Shown here: positions 7,986 through 13,350 of the stretch, one piece after another
How the letters are laid out: each line of letters opens with the position of its first letter
Numbering within the stretch: position 1 is the first letter of the stretch
Source of the DNA: Elusimicrobia bacterium RIFOXYB2_FULL_49_7
GTDB lineage: Bacteria; Fibrobacterota; OXYB2-FULL-49-7
Assembly: GCA_001800515.1 (NCBI GenBank)
Contig: MGVN01000025.1
Span: 61,328-74,677 of the forward strand
Direction of reading: 5' to 3'
Length of the DNA stretch: 13,350 nt
The notes under the pieces: model-generated
Told to the model about the DNA's origin: nothing
The model's input: the letters and a program-made list of their open reading frames with translations, nothing else
The model's database searches: none
Program-made: the position numbers and the translations under genes

Positions 7986-8037
7986 TTCCAACCGAGCTGA
8001 TGAAGCGTGACGCAGATCACGCCTCATCAGCTTGGAA
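7986..8037 (-). terminator. Long hairpin downstream of eno, without a T-tract
   Basis: A 16-base stem (7995-8010 pairing with 8017-8032, core AGCTGATGA/TCATCAGCT) closes a 6-base loop. An outer 5-bp stem TTCCA/TGGAA (7986-7990 with 8033-8037) sits beyond a 4-base bulge. The one imperfect pair is A-C on the plus strand but G-U on the minus-strand transcript, so the stem is fully paired in eno mRNA. It begins 17 bases after the eno stop. No U-run follows, so it may be a 3'-end-protecting or factor-assisted terminator rather than a classic intrinsic one. Confidence 0.6.
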
Positions 8038-8053
8038 TGTGCTCTTACACAGA

Positions 8054-9355
<1,302 letters not shown>

Positions 9356-9398
9356 CTATCCTTTCAGTTAGGTTGATAGTTCTAAATCCGGAAAAAGA

Positions 9399-9428
9399 AA
9401 TATAGTTTCGGGCAGGAAACAGAATCCA
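9399..9428 (-). promoter_or_regulatory. Possible eno promoter
   Basis: A -10-like TATATT (9404-9399) lies 18 bases after a weak -35-like TGGATT (9428-9423; 3 of 6 to consensus). It would give a leader of roughly 40 bases. The gap and the hairpin upstream imply that eno has its own promoter, but this exact site is tentative. Confidence 0.3.
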
Positions 9429-9459
9429 GGGGTTTTGGAATGGATAGATGAGTTATGTA

Positions 9460-9481
9460 GGGCCGTGTCACGACACAACCC
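9460..9481 (-). terminator. Hairpin between the secreted-protein gene and eno
   Basis: On the minus strand GGG-TT-GTGTC-GT-GACAC-GG-CCC forms a 5-bp inner and 3-bp outer stem around a two-base internal mismatch, with a very short loop. It lies 22 bases past the stop of the upstream gene. No U-tract follows, so its role as a terminator is uncertain. Confidence 0.35.
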
Positions 9482-9503
9482 CACACAACAAATATGAAAA
9501 AGA

Positions 9504-10670
9504 TTATTTCAAAAGGGTCATCTGCTTTGACGCTGCTTTATTTCCGCTGATAATTCTCACCAAATATAATCCGGACGGATGGTTCGCACCGTTCCAAACA
9601 AGAGAGCGGTCAGCAGATAACGAGTGCTCCGAAAGAGTCATTGTTTGAATCCGTTTTCCGGCCATCTCATAGATTTCCAAAATACTGCCGGTTTCCAGCT
9701 TTCCACAGACCATTATCTTAACCTTGGGATTAAAGGGATTCGGAGAAAAATGGAGGGATAATGTTGACAAATCTTTTTTTGCCTCATCCGTCTTATCGAT
9801 AGCCGTCGCTCCATCCCAACCGGCCAAGGTTGCCCAAAGCCACCAGGCCGCATAGGCTTTTAAATTGGCATTCAAAGGTTCGCTATGGGCAGAGGAGCAG
9901 GTGTACCAATCCACCTCTTCCGTATGGCTATTTTGCCAGGTCTGTGCCCAGTTACCGATATAGCTTCCTGAACTGCCGGCATAATAGCTGCAATCATCAC
10001 TGGCAAATTCATAAAAGTTGCCATCCGGATCATAGCTTTCAATGTCCGCAAAGTCATACAATACTTTTTGGTTGGTATTGCAATAATCCCGAATCATTTG
10101 ATTTCCCCCTTTTGTATCACTATCAGCCCAATGATTCAAATGGCCGGTCATATAAACAAATACTATCCCCGGATAAAGATTCTCAAGTGAATCCATCGGC
10201 ACGAGATATTCGCTGGCTAATGTCTCATCAGCATACTTTGTGCTTACCTGACCACACCATGACCAGATAATGACATTCACGTCCGGATGAGAGCTGCCTC
10301 GACCGCTTGAGTTAGGTGTCCCTAAATAGGCGGTCGTATTTTCCACCCACTGCGGATAATATCCCACATCACCTGCCATGGCACCATCACGCAAATCAAG
10401 CGCTCCGTTAGTACCTCCGGTGTTCCAGGCAAACACATTTTCAGAATAATCCAATCCCAAGCCATTCCCGTTGATAAAGCCCACCAATCCCGTCATTCCG
10501 GTGGTCAGTTGACTCCCATGAGAGGTATGGCCATAGGCAATATGAAGCTTGGTCTTGGCACTATCAATCCAGGCAAGGGGAATTTGAGTCAGAGCCCGGC
10601 ACGAGTGATTAATCACTGTTTGAGAAAATCCGCTTAGTACAGACAACAAGACAACGATAAAGAAACGCAT
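9504..10670 (-). CDS. Secreted SGNH-hydrolase-like protein with C-terminal T9SS type A-like sorting domain (388 aa)
   Basis: The signal peptide (1 to about 16) starts at ATG 10670, which has an ideal SD (AAAGGAGG, 4 bases upstream). A longer reading from GTG 10694 would place that SD inside the gene and is rejected. Residues about 18-285 form one domain with spaced motifs: YGHTSHGSQ (47-55 region), WSWCGQ (136-141), TGHLNHW (175-181), and a Cys-Ser-Ser-Ala-His segment (258-262) followed by a Trp-rich helix. Their order resembles the nucleophile, GxND and final-His blocks of SGNH/GDSL hydrolases, with an H-x-S replacing GDS. That is a weak inference, and esterase activity is unproven. Residues about 303-388 (SPNPFNP, IYEMAGKRI, W-NG, GLYLVRI, final MTLLK) match FlgD-like/type A sorting domains that direct proteins through type IX secretion. 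It follows the lipoprotein gene by 24 bases and is probably last in the operon. Confidence 0.8.
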   Translation of the reverse strand: MRFFIVVLLSVLSGFSQTVINHSCRALTQIPLAWIDSAKTKLHIAYGHTSHGSQLTTGMTGLVGFINGNGLGLDYSENVFAWNTGGTNGALDLRDGAMAGDVGYYPQWVENTTAYLGTPNSSGRGSSHPDVNVIIWSWCGQVSTKYADETLASEYLVPMDSLENLYPGIVFVYMTGHLNHWADSDTKGGNQMIRDYCNTNQKVLYDFADIESYDPDGNFYEFASDDCSYYAGSSGSYIGNWAQTWQNSHTEEVDWYTCSSAHSEPLNANLKAYAAWWLWATLAGWDGATAIDKTDEAKKDLSTLSLHFSPNPFNPKVKIMVCGKLETGSILEIYEMAGKRIQTMTLSEHSLSADRSLVWNGANHPSGLYLVRIISGNKAASKQMTLLK

Positions 10671-10694
10671 GGTTCCTCCTTTGAATGGTTTCAC

Positions 10695-12278
10695 TTACTC
10701 CACATGAACAAGTGTTTGATTCTGTTTCTGGTTTTCAAAACAGAGCTTAATATAAGTGCTCGAAAAACTTCCTTTCTGAATCCGTACTTCATCAATAATA
10801 CCTTCAAATGTCTTGACGCTTTCGTTAATCATCAATGGAAAGGTGGTTGAAAAAGCATTGACTCCTGAAATGTCAGTAGAATCGACAATACTGCCATTTG
10901 TAAATGTCTTCATAAAGTTATTGTTTTTGTCGATAACGCAAGCCAAATAAATCCATTGATCATTCAAATAAAATTCATTTTCAGCGCCGAAATCACTTTC
11001 AATGCCGCCATTATTGATAACCGCCATGAGGGTGCCATAATAGGATTTAATGCCATACGCTTCTTTCCAGAGAATCTTATCCAAATCCCCATTATTCTGG
11101 AAAACTTTGATCCAGGCAGAAAAGAAAAAGGACTCAGAACCGAAACTCAGGGATTGATTGGACGGATTAGGAACAACAATACAATCCCCGGAATCCATAT
11201 AAGAAAAGGCTGCGCCCATATTACTCTGGACATAGGCCCCACTTGACATTGTTCCATTGTTCCGGTTTTGAGTGGCATCATGGCTCTGATTATTCAGATG
11301 CCATACCCCTCTGAAGCCAAGCGCCGTATCAAATACCGCTGCGCTGCTGGACTCATTCCCGGCTGCAGGATTCCCCCAGTACATTCTGAGTCGAGTCTCG
11401 CTGTTTCCCAAGACAGTATCGACCTGCACCCAGATAAAAGCTGTTTTACCGGAAAAGTCATAGCTTTCTATTTCATAGGCCAAACTGTTGCCATATTGGT
11501 TGGTGAATCGGATATCCGCACCTGTTGCCTGCGCCTCTGAGAAAGGAAAAGAAGTACTGTCCAGTCTTACCAGAACCGGAAATTGGGTTATGGATTCGGC
11601 CACATCCGCTCCAGCCTCTCTGGTATTTAACGTAAGCGCAGTATGATGTTTCCACAAAGGGAACGGAACTGCAACAGTGGAGCCTCCGGCAATGACCTCT
11701 ATTGAATCAACCACAACAATATTTAATGAGGGATGGCTCTTATTCTTAAGGATAACGGAAACCATGCTACCGGGAACCGAATCCAGAGTGACAACCGTAT
11801 CTAAGGAACCGGTTTCCAAATACCTATCAGTCCCAGGCAGGTAGACATAATTATTATCCGCAATGAGAGAGTCAAAAAGGGTAATGATGAGTTTTCCTGT
11901 CTGCTTAAGAGTGTCGGGGGGCAATATCAGAGAATCATCCGCATTAACAAGGAGCTTCCGAATGAGCAGCTTTGTCAAATCAATGCTATCATCGGCAAGA
12001 ATATTATAGGTGCCCGATTTGATATTTGTAAACACAAAGCATCCGGAGTCATTTGTCATGTCCACGGTAACGGGCCTGTCATCATGATAGGGATTATAGT
12101 CACTGGGAAAAAGTCGCACTCTTGCTCTTGCTGCAGGATTGCTGTTGCTTGCCACAATCTTGCCTGCCACCATGGCATTTCCCACATCCGTTGCAGAACC
12201 TCCCTGTGCAGTGGGTTGATTGTCAGAACACGACAGATAGAAAAGCAATGCAATCATTAGGACGAGAATTGTTTTCAT
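10695..12278 (-). CDS. Surface lipoprotein with carboxypeptidase-regulatory-like, DUF2341 and LamG-like domains (527 aa)
   Basis: The N-terminus is a lipoprotein signal: Lys2, a hydrophobic core, and Cys17 followed by Ser-Asp-Asn, though the lipobox YLSC is slightly off consensus. Residues 31-37 read DVGNAMV, after which about 36-95 form a carboxypeptidase-regulatory-like beta-sandwich. A second beta-rich segment spans about 127-205. Residues about 232-315 match DUF2341 (FPVLVRLD, GADIRFTN, YWGNP), and about 320-505 form a LamG/concanavalin-like sandwich beginning with GVWHLN and ending with IDEVRI. Such domains bind glycans or surface partners, so a cell-surface adhesin or substrate-binding role is inferred. 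The ATG overlaps the regulator's TGA as ATGA, and AAGGA lies 9 bases upstream inside the regulator gene, so translation of the two is coupled. No catalytic residues are identified. Confidence 0.87.
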   Translation of the reverse strand: MKTILVLMIALLFYLSCSDNQPTAQGGSATDVGNAMVAGKIVASNSNPAARARVRLFPSDYNPYHDDRPVTVDMTNDSGCFVFTNIKSGTYNILADDSIDLTKLLIRKLLVNADDSLILPPDTLKQTGKLIITLFDSLIADNNYVYLPGTDRYLETGSLDTVVTLDSVPGSMVSVILKNKSHPSLNIVVVDSIEVIAGGSTVAVPFPLWKHHTALTLNTREAGADVAESITQFPVLVRLDSTSFPFSEAQATGADIRFTNQYGNSLAYEIESYDFSGKTAFIWVQVDTVLGNSETRLRMYWGNPAAGNESSSAAVFDTALGFRGVWHLNNQSHDATQNRNNGTMSSGAYVQSNMGAAFSYMDSGDCIVVPNPSNQSLSFGSESFFFSAWIKVFQNNGDLDKILWKEAYGIKSYYGTLMAVINNGGIESDFGAENEFYLNDQWIYLACVIDKNNNFMKTFTNGSIVDSTDISGVNAFSTTFPLMINESVKTFEGIIDEVRIQKGSFSSTYIKLCFENQKQNQTLVHVE

Positions 12279-13129
12279 GGTCGCGAATCCTTGTTTTTAT
12301 TCCTTTTTCGCAAGTTGGATTGCAATGGAAAGAGCTGCATGTTGATCTGAAAGACCTTTCTTGGGCCTTGGTCGCTTTCTATCAGTGCCAGTATCTTCCT
12401 TCGAGCGCTATCCACTTCCAGCTTGATTTTCTCAAAGGTATCTTCTGAAAAGCTTCCGGTAATGGTGCGATAATACCGCTTTTCCAGAGGAATATCGTCT
12501 ATTGCCTGCTTGCTGATTTCTATCATATTTCGATGATATTCCCGTACGCCCATGCTTTTTATTTCAGGTCCGGTAGTCATGATGTTTGAAGTCAATCTGA
12601 AAACATTATCGTTGTCTTTTCGTATCAGATTCAGCTCCAACAGGAGGTCAACCGCCTTTTCCGCTTGTCTTGGAGTAATTTGAGGATAGAGAGCATGGGC
12701 CAATGCTTCAAAATCACCCGTAAAGAAATTGCAGTGAATAAACTCGCGAACAACAACATTGTACCAGTTGGAAAAATAGGCCATCTGGTTCTTTTGAATC
12801 TGCTGAGCATTGGATTGGGTGGCAAATTCTGACAATTGGTTGAAATAAAACTGTTTCCGGGAAATTTGCTTTGCCTGGTTGAACAGGACAAGGGCAGCGA
12901 AATACTCACTCTCTTTTTTGTTCAGCTCCAGTGCTTTGGCAAATTGTGGAATACTGATGGAAGAAAGACTCTTTTTCCTATCTATGACATTTTTCAGGAA
13001 ATTTGGGCCCTTGAGCCCGGCCTTGGCAAGAAAATAGCGATGAGAGAACCCTGCTTGTGTTAGCTTTTTAAACTCATAATAATCTTTTAAGAATTCTCGA
13101 TAATCGACATAGTCAAATAAAGGCCTCAT
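12275..13129 (-). CDS. TIGR02147-family putative transcriptional regulator (284 aa)
   Basis: The start FDYVDYREFLKDYYEFKK is typical of the TIGR02147 family that is expanded in Fibrobacter-type genomes. Residues about 26-70 look like an XRE-type helix-turn-helix (SHRYFLAKAGLKGPNFLKNV, then SISIPQFAKALELN), about 74-100 are helical, about 150-182 resemble a winged helix, and about 215-268 match the DUF4423-like C-terminal region. It is probably a cytoplasmic DNA-binding protein; the family has no well-established ligand as far as I know. It is the first gene of an operon with the lipoprotein, overlapping it by four bases, which suggests it controls its own operon. No clear Shine-Dalgarno precedes the ATG (CAAGCAT), and no other in-frame start is available before the upstream stop at 13153. 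Basic residues (RKRNKNK) close the protein. Confidence 0.87.
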   Translation of the reverse strand: MRPLFDYVDYREFLKDYYEFKKLTQAGFSHRYFLAKAGLKGPNFLKNVIDRKKSLSSISIPQFAKALELNKKESEYFAALVLFNQAKQISRKQFYFNQLSEFATQSNAQQIQKNQMAYFSNWYNVVVREFIHCNFFTGDFEALAHALYPQITPRQAEKAVDLLLELNLIRKDNDNVFRLTSNIMTTGPEIKSMGVREYHRNMIEISKQAIDDIPLEKRYYRTITGSFSEDTFEKIKLEVDSARRKILALIESDQGPRKVFQINMQLFPLQSNLRKRNKNKDSRP

Positions 13130-13350
13130 ATGCTTGTAATTTACATTATTTTACAATAAATATCAAATTATTATAGACTACATTAAATTATTGTATCTTA
13201 TTGTTTATCATACATTTCTTATTATTAATATACTCTATCATGATATTGACAACGTATTTATAGAGTGCTGATTACCGCGAAAAAGATAACGCATCGAAAC
13301 AGACTAAGAAAAATGAACTTGAGAATTATCCCACTAAGAACGAGTTAGGC
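13130..13350. promoter_or_regulatory. AT-rich upstream region of the regulator operon
   Basis: These 221 bases have no gene. The part from 13130 to 13260 is very AT-rich. On the minus strand a -35-like TTGTCA (13252-13247) lies 16 bases before a -10-like TATTAA (13230-13225), with the palindrome TATCATGATA (13236-13245) in the spacer. A second -10-like TATAAT (13175-13170) lacks a -35. Between promoter and gene are TTATTRT copies at 13168, 13188 and 13198 (plus strand) and the inverted copy ACAATAA at 13153. The rest (13261-13350) shows nothing I can assign. Confidence 0.4.

Noticed and set aside
13244..13265. Plus-strand TTGACA followed by TATAGA as a rightward promoter
   Set aside because: The spacing is only about 7 bases and no plus-strand gene follows within the window.

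Overview
The window reads as a piece of chromosome from a Gram-negative bacterium of the Fibrobacterota (Fibrobacteres) or a close FCB-group relative. The main clue is the regulator at 12275-13129. It looks like the TIGR02147 family (HTH plus DUF4423-like C-terminus), which is expanded in Fibrobacter and Chitinispirillum-type genomes. The DUF2341/LamG lipoprotein it overlaps, a secreted protein ending in a T9SS type A-like sorting domain, and envelope proteins rich in TPRs fit the same group. This assignment is inference from remembered family features, not from a search. All supported genes lie on the minus strand, so transcription runs from high to low coordinates. I see no RNA genes, mobile elements, CRISPR arrays or attachment sites.

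From the right edge inward there are three transcription blocks. Block 1 (13350 to 9504) is an AT-rich regulatory region followed by three genes: the TIGR02147-type regulator, a surface lipoprotein whose start overlaps the regulator's stop (ATGA), and a secreted SGNH-hydrolase-like protein with a C-terminal sorting domain. This looks like a self-contained regulator / surface lipoprotein / secreted protein module. Block 2 (9503 to 8054) is enolase (eno), apparently transcribed alone, and it ends in a long hairpin. Block 3 (about 7924 to the left edge) is an envelope operon behind a good sigma70-like promoter. It encodes a beta-helix/thrombospondin-3/OmpA protein, a PorV/PorQ-like beta-barrel fused to TPRs, a 1257-residue exported TPR protein, and the signal peptide of a fourth exported protein cut off by the window edge.

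The Block 3 products fit a peptidoglycan-anchored, outer-membrane and periplasmic assembly: an OmpA-type anchor, a barrel with a periplasmic TPR arm, and a large TPR scaffold. The domain set resembles the parts list of type IX secretion/gliding machinery (OmpA-domain anchor, PorV/PorP-type barrels, SprE/PorW-like TPR protein), but the individual genes are not recognisable orthologues. A sorting-domain protein only 2 kb away makes the comparison worth testing. The most unusual non-coding feature is the leader of this operon, where two tiny ORFs and the first gene are linked in series by ATGA overlaps and the first gene has no Shine-Dalgarno sequence. No gap between genes exceeds 300 bases.
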